A DNA stretch of 64,000 bases from Berkiella sp964594635 (GTDB taxonomy: Bacteria > Pseudomonadota > Gammaproteobacteria > Berkiellales > Berkiellaceae): contig CAZQMV010000010.1 in NCBI GenBank assembly GCA_964594635.1, forward strand, positions 18,166-82,165, written 5' to 3'. The notes beneath the pieces were generated by a model. The model made no database searches. It had not been told where the DNA came from and saw only the letters and a program-made list of their open reading frames with translations. The position numbers and the translations under genes are program-made. The number at the start of each line of letters is the position of its first letter. Within the stretch, counting starts at the first letter, position 1. Below are positions 19,001-26,934 of the stretch, in pieces.

Positions 19001-19783
19001 TTCAATAAAAAAAGGCGTCATATGGTTTTTGAATTTTGCGGCAGGACTTTCAATGGCTCGCATTTTTGTCAGCTTATTATGCACATGCATTTTAGCAATT
19101 CTGCCCCAAGTGCCTGGACCACAGGAAGGATCATCTTTTTCAGCATCAACCGGCGTATACTGACCATCATTGTGTGCTCTGCGAATATCAAATAATTGCG
19201 CGATCACCATCATCTTTTCTTCACGAAGACATTGTTCACGATTAATTTCATCAGCATTATCCAGTTGCATGAGAGGATCAGAGGCTGCCAACCAAAAATA
19301 CGCCAGCACTTGACGACCATTGGATTCTCCTGCAGCAAAAGATAAACCGATATGCCCCGTTGCTTTGGGATCAAGGAAATTTCCAAAATTGCTACCGGGT
19401 GCTTCATCCATCAGTGCACGCAGAGCTGCTTTTTGTTGTTGAATAAGAAGAGGATCATGAGGATTATGTTTTCTTTTTTCAGGATCGGTACGCAAAGTTG
19501 GATCGTTCCCCAAAAGAGCAATAATATAATCCTCTAATTCCTTAATAACAGCTTCGACACCGCCCTTATTATTGAGTACTTCTTGATACTTCTGCTGTAA
19601 TTCTTTGTAAATACGTAATGATTCAAATGCTTCATACCCTTTAAGCATTGAGGTTTCTCTTTGTTCATTCTCTGTTTGGGGAAATCCTGCACGCAAACGC
19701 CTTTGTGCGATCTCTTCAGTGATTATTTCTTGGATCAGCTCTTTTTGCTCAACCAGCTGATCTCTGGTCATTTGTCCCCACAT
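16019..19783 (-). CDS. Giant helical/coiled-coil orphan protein
   Basis: I do not recognise this protein. It has 1254 residues if it starts at the ATG at 19783, which is preceded by a near-ideal Shine-Dalgarno (GGGGAGGT, 4 bases away). The longest frame starts 51 bp upstream at 19834 without one. It is rich in Glu, Lys and Gln and almost entirely helical, with no signal peptide or transmembrane segment. A clear coiled-coil stretch lies at about residues 395-475 (QLNKIEYELRKLQQSLQMIQ and following). Much of the rest also looks helical, and the tail is basic. It interrupts the usual yacG-mutT neighbourhood and has its own strand and start signal. Size, helical content and position resemble large effector or scaffold proteins of intracellular bacteria; this is inference. 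Confidence 0.82.
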   Translation of the reverse strand: MWGQMTRDQLVEQKELIQEIITEEIAQRRLRAGFPQTENEQRETSMLKGYEAFESLRIYKELQQKYQEVLNNKGGVEAVIKELEDYIIALLGNDPTLRTDPEKRKHNPHDPLLIQQQKAALRALMDEAPGSNFGNFLDPKATGHIGLSFAAGESNGRQVLAYFWLAASDPLMQLDNADEINREQCLREEKMMVIAQLFDIRRAHNDGQYTPVDAEKDDPSCGPGTWGRIAKMHVHNKLTKMRAIESPAAKFKNHMTPFFIEKFTALDLASQLEMINSISDNLINQEKSPLNTPLTTLDNFVISLRLSEADEMQYILKMIDEYGEMNPMTHEKTLDENHLRFAVATYHEELLNIKDLINNDLFIRLQNIMINRLVGEAKEVVKKNLGQHPEVKKARHQLNKIEYELRKLQQSLQMIQRKINQLDVNSLNAQKEIAELKAQKADIQTTFLSLTMERVVQQSIITEMTKTLLAHEVKQIIQAKMTIKTDQIEAFSEKLVTGTASVIKRDVAHEEQERYPLSKEVASIRLSQVKSSPNYTFLLKAMDEQKVIERMVKNMILSQDPDMTPLRANELVKEWVDYQAAHAESREPSFVMDPNAELPKGKESKEDLSEEDKYALGIYFYNRAKAITERTTEKMAEYNEYINKAISLGVRCELAINPTVVKEQGIDQVNINPAWLIRLKANLEEAEDSFILSDASVGQTFTDFRCNTMISAFNAFAKKDALAKLNSIVAKLSYALDAYFDEISKEAPNQALLIQYYETMQKSQKRVLNEFDKVVVAFGKDWEAKDQPFFDADKEYLLSIITDSSIMQQQLLPDIQVRLKQITEKLAQLDLLTTSHNAFQETMNIVKQDILKLVFDFHQSMTAYEIDLQERRPKKGTIAYKQLQVLQQAKAKLLIEKSAFTAQLQVHHLVGVDVAQFYEFAKSAVAVANGLQTELDGIGQATSIHNSIRALQNGARTIISKQPKKKKELTKEQIQTMKVALDAEEIRKQKESIEGVKTLVKRYDHKRQAPIMRSFEETRRQEQSVTPQLTTEQSKMALDFIQLHADKPENINLQGYLREGVVVSIVDRYKTPLQLQFNDPTSDKPPQRVTVEVAVLKDYADRLRRKIEQRENEKYAPAYEAFGILFREYNTFGEVGSEIGRQERKAFVDKLKEVIELDPQLLTIALASQTREGLSKLSQTLQHGDHGDLLATVLTELEKKVVDFSAYEKSRIDNGLPIPNRHEWERATALSNQSQLAEAIIQKIELGASSRSKI

Positions 19784-19885
19784 GCGTACCTCCCCGTTAA
19801 GGGTTACGTTCTTTAATCTATATAGGTGAGACATCTGAAGGTGGGATTAGTTTAAGAATAAGTGTGCACTATCACACAATGAGTG

Positions 19886-20272
19886 TTATTTGGGTTGGAG
19901 TGCGTGAACGATCATCTTATTCGCCATTGGAAAGGGTAAGCAGAGCAGTTCGTGGGGTTGTACCCATTTCACCATCTGGCCTTCACAGCCGCGTGCTTCC
20001 CCTGAAAAACCAGTGATTTTATGAACGATTAAAGCGACCGCTTTATCATGATAATCATGCTCAACAACCATCCATGGCTCATGATGAGTAACGGTAATTC
20101 CCACTTCTTCGAACAGTTCGCGTTTGAGTGCTTGGCTTTCACTTTCGTTGGCTTCGATCTTGCCACCGGGAAATTCCCAGCAATCGCCTTGATGCTGATG
20201 GGCTAAGCGCTTTGCGACCAGCACTTGCCCACTTTCGTTAATAACGACACCAACGGCAACTGGGATCCTCAT
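19886..20272 (-). CDS. mutT: Nudix hydrolase MutT (8-oxo-dGTPase type)
   Basis: MutT hydrolyses oxidised nucleotides such as 8-oxo-dGTP to monophosphates and so prevents A:T to C:G transversions. It has 128 residues and a full Nudix box, GGKIEANESESQALKRELFE followed by EVGI, with the metal-binding REXXEE core. The preceding DCWEFPGGK is typical of MutT. The ATG overlaps the secA stop as ATGA (20269-20272), so it is translationally coupled to secA. The secA-mutT pairing is conserved in many gammaproteobacteria. Confidence 0.94.
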   Translation of the reverse strand: MRIPVAVGVVINESGQVLVAKRLAHQHQGDCWEFPGGKIEANESESQALKRELFEEVGITVTHHEPWMVVEHDYHDKAVALIVHKITGFSGEARGCEGQMVKWVQPHELLCLPFPMANKMIVHALQPK

Positions 20273-23013
20273 CCAATGCGTCCATGACAGTGTTTAAATT
20301 TCTTGCCAGAGCCACAAGGGCAATTTTCGTTACGGCCTACTTTTGGTGAAGACACCATAGAAGCGCTAGAGCTAGAGCCACCATTTGCCACTAATTTTGG
20401 CTGCATTTGCATGGCTTCTTCTTCTGAAATTGCAATGCTGCTAGCATCTGGATGACGAAACTCCATCGCTTGATTATTGAATTCACGACGTTCAGCATCT
20501 TGTGCTTCTGCGGCTTCAATATCTGCAGCAGCATCAATCTCAACCATCGTTAAAATGCTCACTACTTGACGTTTAATGCTCTCAAGCAATGCCGTGAATA
20601 AGTTAAAAGCTTCACGTTTATATTCTTGACGTGGATCTTTTTGCGCATAACCGCGTAAGAAAATACTTTGACGCAAATATTCCATTTGTGAAAGATGATC
20701 TTTCCAATGAGAATCCAGTGCATGCAACATCACAGATTTTTCAAAGCGACGCATCATTTCACTGCCAATGCGGGCTTCCTTTTCTTCATAGATGCGAGTG
20801 AATTCTTTTCGGATCCGTTCCCTTAACAATTCTTCATGTAAATCTTTTTCAGACTCTAACCATTGGCGAAGTGGTAGCTTCAGACCAAAATCAGCATCCA
20901 AGGTTTTTTCCAAACCTTCCACATCCCACATATCTTCAACGCTAAGCGGAGGAATATATTCTGAAATCACACTTTCCACGACGGATTCACGAACCGAGGC
21001 AATATTCTCTGAAATGTCTTCTGTGACCATTAACGCGTCACGTTGATCGTACATGACCTTACGTTGATCATTGGCAACGTTGTCATATTCAAGCAACTGC
21101 TTACGAATATCAAAGTTATGACCTTCGACTTTTCGTTGTGCATTTTCAATTGCACGTGATACCCATGGGTGAGTAATCGATTCACCCTTTTGTACCCCTA
21201 AACGGCGCATTAAACCGGTCATTTTATCAGAGCCGAAAATACGCATCAGATTGTCTTCTAAAGAGAGGTAAAAACGTGAAGAACCAGGATCACCTTGACG
21301 TCCTGCTCGACCACGTAGCTGATTATCAATTCGGCGAGATTCATGTCGCTCGGTACCAATAATATGCAAACCACCCGCCTTCACAACGGCATCATGACGT
21401 ATTTGCCAATCTTTTTTGATTTGTTCAATTTGTTCATGCGTTGGTTCAGAAATTGCACGAATATCGGCATCTTTAGAACCACCTAGCACGATGTCTGTTC
21501 CTCGACCTGCCATGTTGGTTGCGATGGTGACGGTACCTGGACGCCCTGCTTCAGCAATGATTTGTGCTTCTTGATCATGGAATTTGGCATTTAACACTTG
21601 GTGTTTAATTTTATGTTGCTGCAAAATACTTGAGAGTAATTCTGAGGTTTCGATGGAAGCAGTCCCCACTAATACGGGACGTCCTAATTTCACACTTTCT
21701 TTGATCTCATCAATGATCGATTCAAATTTTTCTTCTTTGGTTAAATAGATCACATCAGCATGATCTTGACGAACACAAGGTTTGTTCGTTGGGATCACTA
21801 CCACTTCTAAACCATAGATTTGCTGAAACTCATAAGCTTCGGTATCAGCAGTACCCGTCATGCCCGCTAATTTGTCATATAATCTGAAAAAGTTCTGGAA
21901 CGTAATGGAAGCCAATGTTTGGTTTTCGCTTTGAATGGCCACACGTTCTTTCGCTTCAACGGCTTGATGTAAACCATCAGACCAACGACGCCCTGGCATA
22001 GTACGTCCGGTGTGTTCATCAACAATCACGACTTCGTTGTTATGGACGAGATAATCCACATCACGTTTAAAAATCGCATGGGCACGTAGGCTTGCATTTA
22101 AATGATGCAATAAACCGATATGTGCTGGGTCATAAAGGCTTTTACCGCTATTTAATAACCCATCTTTCACTAATAAAGCTTCAACCCGATTATGACCTTC
22201 TTCGGTCAAGTAAATTTGCTTAGCCTTTTCATCAATAGAATAATCACCAGGACCATCTTTGACTTTTTGTGCTGTTAATTGTGGCGCGATTTCATTCATT
22301 TTTATGTAAAGATCGGAGCTGTCTTCAGCTTGGCCTGAAATAATTAATGGTGTGCGCGCTTCATCTACTAAAATCGAGTCGACTTCATCGACGATTGCAA
22401 AAGAGAGTTCTCTTTGTAAACACTCTTCCGTGGTAAAGGCCATTTTATTACGCAAATAATCAAAGCCTAATTCATTATTGGTGGCATAAACCACATCGCA
22501 TAGATAGCTTTGTTTTTTCACTTCTTGACGCATTCTAGGAACAACTACGCCGATGGTTAAACCCAGCGCACGATATAACGGTCCCATCCACTGCGGATCA
22601 CGACGTGCCAAGTAATCGTTTACGGTAACCACATGAACGGATTTACCCGATAAGGTGTTTAAATAAACGGGCAAGGTTGCGGTTAAGGTTTTACCTTCAC
22701 CGGTAGACATTTCGGCAATTTTACCATCATGTAAAACCATACCGCCGATAAGCTGCACATCAAAATGGCGCATATTCAAGGTACGCTTGCTGGCTTCACG
22801 AACCAAAGCAAACGCTTCCGGTAATAATTGATTCAGGGTCTCACCCTTTTGGAAACGAGCTTTAAACTCTACCGTCTTTTGTAAAATGTCATCGTCACTC
22901 AGCTTTTCATAGCTGGGTTCTAAAGCGTTTATTTGCTCTACATTTTTTCGATAACGCTTAATTAAGCGCTGATTACGGCTACCAAAAATGGCTTTTAAGA
23001 ATCCACTAAACAT
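20269..23013 (-). CDS. secA: Preprotein translocase ATPase SecA
   Basis: SecA is the motor ATPase that pushes unfolded preproteins through SecYEG. It has 914 residues. Visible features in order are Walker A (MSTGEGKT), the DEAD-like box IVDEVDSILVDEARTPLIIS, the preprotein cross-linking domain, the motif TGTADTEAYEFQQIY, the second nucleotide-binding fold with TNMAGRGTDI and GRAGRQGDPG, and the C-terminal zinc site NENCPCGSGKKFKHCHG that contacts SecB and phospholipids. The linker before the zinc site is Ser/Ala-rich. No truncation is seen. It is followed by the coupled mutT and preceded by the M23 peptidase gene, as in Pseudomonas. Confidence 0.98.
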   Translation of the reverse strand: MFSGFLKAIFGSRNQRLIKRYRKNVEQINALEPSYEKLSDDDILQKTVEFKARFQKGETLNQLLPEAFALVREASKRTLNMRHFDVQLIGGMVLHDGKIAEMSTGEGKTLTATLPVYLNTLSGKSVHVVTVNDYLARRDPQWMGPLYRALGLTIGVVVPRMRQEVKKQSYLCDVVYATNNELGFDYLRNKMAFTTEECLQRELSFAIVDEVDSILVDEARTPLIISGQAEDSSDLYIKMNEIAPQLTAQKVKDGPGDYSIDEKAKQIYLTEEGHNRVEALLVKDGLLNSGKSLYDPAHIGLLHHLNASLRAHAIFKRDVDYLVHNNEVVIVDEHTGRTMPGRRWSDGLHQAVEAKERVAIQSENQTLASITFQNFFRLYDKLAGMTGTADTEAYEFQQIYGLEVVVIPTNKPCVRQDHADVIYLTKEEKFESIIDEIKESVKLGRPVLVGTASIETSELLSSILQQHKIKHQVLNAKFHDQEAQIIAEAGRPGTVTIATNMAGRGTDIVLGGSKDADIRAISEPTHEQIEQIKKDWQIRHDAVVKAGGLHIIGTERHESRRIDNQLRGRAGRQGDPGSSRFYLSLEDNLMRIFGSDKMTGLMRRLGVQKGESITHPWVSRAIENAQRKVEGHNFDIRKQLLEYDNVANDQRKVMYDQRDALMVTEDISENIASVRESVVESVISEYIPPLSVEDMWDVEGLEKTLDADFGLKLPLRQWLESEKDLHEELLRERIRKEFTRIYEEKEARIGSEMMRRFEKSVMLHALDSHWKDHLSQMEYLRQSIFLRGYAQKDPRQEYKREAFNLFTALLESIKRQVVSILTMVEIDAAADIEAAEAQDAERREFNNQAMEFRHPDASSIAISEEEAMQMQPKLVANGGSSSSASMVSSPKVGRNENCPCGSGKKFKHCHGRIG

Positions 23014-23103
23014 ATCGCTTCCATCATTTTCTATGAGACTTGATTAACCAGGGCAGCCTAATTTGCACTGGTTGGCATCTTGCAAATATATCATATCTAA
23101 GGA

Positions 23104-23126
23104 CATTTTATCCCAGGGAATAAAAT
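23104..23126 (-). terminator. Weak hairpin after the M23 gene
   Basis: ATTTTAT...ATAAAAT arms surround a CCC/GGG core with one bulged base. It lies 3 bp after the stop of the M23 peptidase gene and upstream of secA. The A/T-rich base of the stem could supply the U-tract, but the stem is weak. Confidence 0.35.
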
Positions 23127-23129
23127 TTA

Positions 23130-24047
23130 TTAAGTTGACTTATTTCTTTTAAAGTCCGGGAAATACTCCCCCGGATCAACAGCTTGACCATTTTTATGTA
23201 CTTCTAAGTGTAGATGGGGACCAGTTGAGCGGCCACTTGAGCCTAAGAGCGAAATGGTCTGTCCTTTGCGGACCACTTGGCCCTGCCTAACCAGGAGTTC
23301 TTTGTTATGGCCATAGCGTGTGGTTAAGCCATTACTATGTTTGATTTCAACAAATTGCCCATAGCCACCCTTGGTATCAGCAAAGCTAACCACCCCAGCT
23401 GCAAGGGCTTTGATTTCAGCACCTTCTTTACCTGCGATATCAACACCACCATGCCAAGCTTTACGCCCGGTAAAGGGATCGTAGCGAGGACCATAAAAAG
23501 AAGAGATCCAACCGTTGGTGACGGCTTTACCCACTCCGGTAAAGCTCAATTCAACTTGCCCCCAATGCATTTGCAAGGTTTGGTGCAAAGTAATCAATTG
23601 GGCATAGCGTTTATCGAGCATGGCACTCAATTGGTGGATAGTCGTCAGTAATTCTTCGTGGGTATTCTCGCGCATGAAAGTGCCGCCTACGGGTACATCA
23701 TGGCTAAAATCAAACTCTTGCGGATCAAGACGCGCAGATAAAACAAGCCGCTCCCCCAAAGCATTGATCCGCATTAGATTAGCTTCAATACGGCCAATAT
23801 GCTGAGTTAACACGCGTAAATGTTCTTCTGTTAGCTCATTCAAAGAGGCTTGTGGTGAGATGCTAATGGGATCAACCATGGCATACTTGGCCATTTTCAA
23901 GCTAGCCAAATGGTAGCCAACCCACAACGCACCGAAAACAACCAGGATCATGCCTAAAAAAATCAAGAGCCCTGTTTGATAGCTGATTTGGAAACTATGC
24001 TTTAAACGCATAGAATGGAGACTTGGTGTTTCAACATGATGCTTCAT
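23130..24047 (-). CDS. Membrane-anchored M23 (LytM-type) peptidase
   Basis: This is a periplasmic peptidoglycan endopeptidase or a regulator of amidases. From the ATG at 24047 it has 305 residues. A short cytoplasmic tail is followed by one transmembrane helix (LLIFLGMILVVFGALWVGYH, about 25-45), a helical/coiled region (~60-160) and the C-terminal LytM domain. The zinc motifs are present: HGGVDIAG (HxxxD type), RYGHN and HLHLEV. It is therefore likely catalytically competent. A GAGGT Shine-Dalgarno lies 5 bases before the ATG at 24047; an in-frame ATG at 24059 lacks one. It is divergent from dciA with overlapping 5' ends. An M23 gene next to secA is conserved in Pseudomonas and Legionella. 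Confidence 0.93.
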   Translation of the reverse strand: MKHHVETPSLHSMRLKHSFQISYQTGLLIFLGMILVVFGALWVGYHLASLKMAKYAMVDPISISPQASLNELTEEHLRVLTQHIGRIEANLMRINALGERLVLSARLDPQEFDFSHDVPVGGTFMRENTHEELLTTIHQLSAMLDKRYAQLITLHQTLQMHWGQVELSFTGVGKAVTNGWISSFYGPRYDPFTGRKAWHGGVDIAGKEGAEIKALAAGVVSFADTKGGYGQFVEIKHSNGLTTRYGHNKELLVRQGQVVRKGQTISLLGSSGRSTGPHLHLEVHKNGQAVDPGEYFPDFKRNKST

Positions 24048-24520
24048 CCATGACCTCATCGAGTTATCTTGTCGGCAATCTTCTTAATGGCGAGAGTTCT
24101 ACCTTAGCTAAATTAATCGAGCAAGCCCAAGCTATTTCGGCTTTAAACAACACTTTAACGCAAGTACTCGACTCTGAACTAATAGCACATTGCAAGGTTG
24201 GATACTACGATAAGGGCGTTTTAACCTTACTTGCGCAAAGCGCCGCTTATGCAACCCGCTTGCGCTATTTCGCCCCCACCTTACTAAGCAAGTTACGTGC
24301 CTATAAAGATTGGGTTGGGTTATGCTCTATTCAAGTTAAAGTGGAAACCTTTGTGGTTCCGACTGTTGAACAACTCGCCCCTGTACCCGAAATCAAAATC
24401 CCCAAAAAACTCTCGGCGGAGAATGCCGAACGAATTCAGTCATTAGCTGATTCTCTACGAACAGATGATCCGAATGATAAGTTGGTGGCGAGTTTGGAGA
24501 GATTGGCGAAGCATAAGTGA
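24026..24520 (+). CDS. dciA: DciA-family (DUF721) helicase loader
   Basis: DciA is the ancestral loader of the replicative helicase DnaB in bacteria that lack DnaC or DnaI. The core carries the DUF721 pattern: LIEQAQAISALNNTLTQVLD, then the strand/helix region CKVGYYDKGVLTLLAQSAAY with ATRLRYFAPTLLSKL. The C-terminal ~50 residues are charged and probably disordered. I use the GTG at 24026, which has GGAG five bases upstream; an ATG at 24050 is the alternative. The position between the M23 gene and lpxC matches dciA in Pseudomonas. The 5' end overlaps the divergent M23 gene, and a palindromic element follows the stop. Confidence 0.85.
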   Translation: MFQHDASSMTSSSYLVGNLLNGESSTLAKLIEQAQAISALNNTLTQVLDSELIAHCKVGYYDKGVLTLLAQSAAYATRLRYFAPTLLSKLRAYKDWVGLCSIQVKVETFVVPTVEQLAPVPEIKIPKKLSAENAERIQSLADSLRTDDPNDKLVASLERLAKHK

Positions 24521-24528
24521 CAACCCTC

Positions 24529-24722
24529 TAAATCCCTTAAATCCCCCGCTTGCTGAATACAGCAAGCGGCCCCCTTTATAAAAGTGGGCTAATGCGCTTC
24601 GCGCTCGCTCGAACTGAACACATGTAGAATACGAACAATGCTTCGTGAGCGAAGCGAACAAACCGCCCACTTTTGTAAAGGGGGCGGCGAGTGAAACGAG
24701 CGGGGGATTTAAGCGGGATTTA
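24529..24722. repeat. 194-bp palindromic (MITE-like) element
   Basis: The two ends are imperfect inverted repeats about 60 bp long. The left arm reads TAAATCCC...TAAATCCCCCGCT and ends CCCCCTTTATAAAAGTGGGC. The right arm, read in reverse, is TAAATCCC...TAAATCCCCCGCT and ends CCCCCTTTACAAAAGTGGGC. The centre holds a second inverted pair (CTTCGCGCTCGC/GTGAGCGAAG). It contains no convincing gene. It sits between the convergent dciA and lpxC 3' ends, where it can act as a bidirectional terminator. Structure and size fit a non-autonomous mobile element. Confidence 0.85.
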
Positions 24723-24731
24723 ATGGGTTAT

Positions 24732-25658
24732 TTAAACTGGAACCGGCTCGCCCAACAACTCTGGCGCCGCATACGTAATCGGTGCTTTTTGCTTATCTTC
24801 AAAGCTCACGATTTCATAAGCATTTTCTTCAGCAAGTAACGCACGAATTAATTTATTGTTCAGCGTATGACCTGATTTGACGCCGTGGAATGCGCCAATT
24901 AAACCATGACCTAACAAATATAAATCACCGATAGCATCGAGTACTTTATGACGAACAAACTCATCGTCATAACGCAAACCATCTTCGTTCAATACTTTGT
25001 ATTCATCTAAAACAATGGCGTTATCCAAACTCGCACCAGACGCTAAATTTTTAGCTCTGAGCCATTCAAAATCGGATAAGAAACCAAAGGTTCTCGCGCG
25101 GCTTACTTGTTTGATATAAGCCATGGAGGTGAAATCTAAAGTGGATTTCTGGCCGCCATTACGGAAAACAGGATGATCGAAATCGATAGTAAAGGATACT
25201 TTGAAGCCATCGAAGGGTTCAATGCGAGCAATTTTATCGCCTTCACGCACTTCCACTGCTTTTTTGATTTTGATAAAACGCTTGGGAGCAGACTGCTCCT
25301 TTATACCAGCTGACTGAATCAAAAAGACGAATGGTCCTGAGCTGCCATCCATAATGGGCACTTCAGGCGCGCTTAATTCAATAATCGCGTTATCGATGCC
25401 AAGACCTGCCATTGCTGACAAGAGATGTTCAACGGTTCCAACTCGCACGCCATCTTTAACAAGCGTCGTGCAAAATGAGGTGTCGCCCACATATTCCGGT
25501 CTTGCGGGGATCTCAACGGGCGGGACACAATCTGTCCGCACAAACACAATCCCGCTGTTAGCAGGTGCCGGGAGCAGGGTTAGGAATACCTTTTGACCAG
25601 TATGCACCCCAACCCCAGTTGCCCGAATTACATTCTTTAATGTTCGTTGCTTAAACAT
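24732..25658 (-). CDS. lpxC: UDP-3-O-acyl-GlcNAc deacetylase LpxC
   Basis: LpxC is the zinc-dependent deacetylase that commits UDP-3-O-acyl-GlcNAc to lipid A synthesis. It has 308 residues with both LpxC domains. The zinc ligands lie in VEHLLSAMAGLGIDN (first histidine) and in FVRHKVLDAIGDLYLLG (second histidine and aspartate). The catalytic histidine is in GHTLNNKLIRAL and the glutamate in VEHL. The N-terminal QRTLKN...GVGVHTGQKV is typical. It is the last gene of the dcw direction, 67 bp after ftsZ, in its standard gammaproteobacterial position, and the palindromic element follows its stop. Confidence 0.97.
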   Translation of the reverse strand: MFKQRTLKNVIRATGVGVHTGQKVFLTLLPAPANSGIVFVRTDCVPPVEIPARPEYVGDTSFCTTLVKDGVRVGTVEHLLSAMAGLGIDNAIIELSAPEVPIMDGSSGPFVFLIQSAGIKEQSAPKRFIKIKKAVEVREGDKIARIEPFDGFKVSFTIDFDHPVFRNGGQKSTLDFTSMAYIKQVSRARTFGFLSDFEWLRAKNLASGASLDNAIVLDEYKVLNEDGLRYDDEFVRHKVLDAIGDLYLLGHGLIGAFHGVKSGHTLNNKLIRALLAEENAYEIVSFEDKQKAPITYAAPELLGEPVPV

Positions 25659-25725
25659 GCCACCCGCTTTCCTCTAAGTAACCTATACAATGATTGATGG
25701 GCATCATTATACATCTAATCTACGT

Positions 25726-26871
25726 CTAGTCTTCTTGGCGGCGTAAAAAAGCTGGAATATCAAGATAATCTAACTCTTCAGCTGCCGTTTCTTTGGTTCG
25801 TGACGACGTCGTGGTCGTTGGATGAGTCTTTTTTAAGGCTCCCTGACGCATTTGACGAAAGCTTTCGCGTGATTCTTTCTCTTCTGCCCAAGGTGAGCCA
25901 GTTTTTTGACTTCCAAGACCTGTGGCAACCAAAGTCACACGTAACTCATCTGTCATTTGTGGATCAATGACAGTACCAACGATAACGGTTGCATTATCTG
26001 AGGTGAAATTCTTAATCGCATCGCCCACTTCTTCAAATTCAGAAATCGACAGATCCATACCGGCGGTAACGTTAACCAATACGCCTTTTGCACCCGCTAA
26101 ATCGATATCATCTAATAAGGGGCTAGAAATAGCAGCATCAGCAGCAACACGAGCACGGTTTTCACCACGCGCAGTACCGGTACCCATCATTGCAATACCC
26201 ATTTCCGACATCACGGTTCTAACGTCAGCAAAGTCGACGTTAATCAAACCGGGACGGGTAATTAATTCAGCAATACCTTGAACAGCACCAAGTAATACAT
26301 TGTTTGCTGCACGGAATGCATCAAGCAATGTAACGCCTTTACCTAATACGGTCAGTAATTTTTCATTAGGAATCGTAATCAACGAATCAACGTGTTGGCT
26401 TAAGGAACGAATACCTTCTTCAGCAATCAACATGCGTTTACGACCTTCAAATGGGAAGGGGCGTGTAACAACAGCAACCGTTAATGCGCCCAGTTCTCTC
26501 GCAATTTCTGCTACTACAGGTGCGCCACCCGTACCTGTACCACCGCCCATACCGGCAGTGATGAAAACCATATCCGCGCCTTGTAATACTTCTCGAATAC
26601 GATCGAGATCTTCTAATGCTGCTTGACGCCCAATTTCTGGGTTTGCACCAGCGCCTAGACCTTTGGTGACGTCGCCACCCAATTGTAATACGGTACGTGC
26701 AGCAGAGTTACGTAACGCTTGTGCATCCGTATTCGCACAAATAAATTCAACGCCTTCAATATCAGCGCTAACCATGTGTTCAATGGCATTGCCACCACCG
26801 CCACCGACACCAATTACTTTAATAACCGCGGTTTGAGGATAACTATCCAGCAGTTCGAACATTTGACTCAT
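25726..26871 (-). CDS. ftsZ: Cell division GTPase FtsZ
   Basis: FtsZ is the tubulin-like GTPase that polymerises into the Z-ring. The GTP-binding glycine loop is IKVIGVGGGGGNAIEHM, the tubulin signature is GGGTGTG in ITAGMGGGTGTGGAPV, and the T7 loop is NVDFADVRTVM. The C-terminal peptide EELDYLDIPAFLRRQ is the conserved FtsA/ZipA/ZapD docking tail. The longest frame starts at 26898, but the ATG at 26871 (MSQMFELLD) has AAGGAG five bases before it and gives 381 residues, the usual length. ftsA lies 63 bp upstream of this start. Confidence 0.98.
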   Translation of the reverse strand: MSQMFELLDSYPQTAVIKVIGVGGGGGNAIEHMVSADIEGVEFICANTDAQALRNSAARTVLQLGGDVTKGLGAGANPEIGRQAALEDLDRIREVLQGADMVFITAGMGGGTGTGGAPVVAEIARELGALTVAVVTRPFPFEGRKRMLIAEEGIRSLSQHVDSLITIPNEKLLTVLGKGVTLLDAFRAANNVLLGAVQGIAELITRPGLINVDFADVRTVMSEMGIAMMGTGTARGENRARVAADAAISSPLLDDIDLAGAKGVLVNVTAGMDLSISEFEEVGDAIKNFTSDNATVIVGTVIDPQMTDELRVTLVATGLGSQKTGSPWAEEKESRESFRQMRQGALKKTHPTTTTSSRTKETAAEELDYLDIPAFLRRQED

Positions 26872-26934
26872 CTTTGCTCCTTTGGCTCTGTCTGACACTT
26901 AATGGGTGCACCCATTTAAGTATGTTATTCTGAA

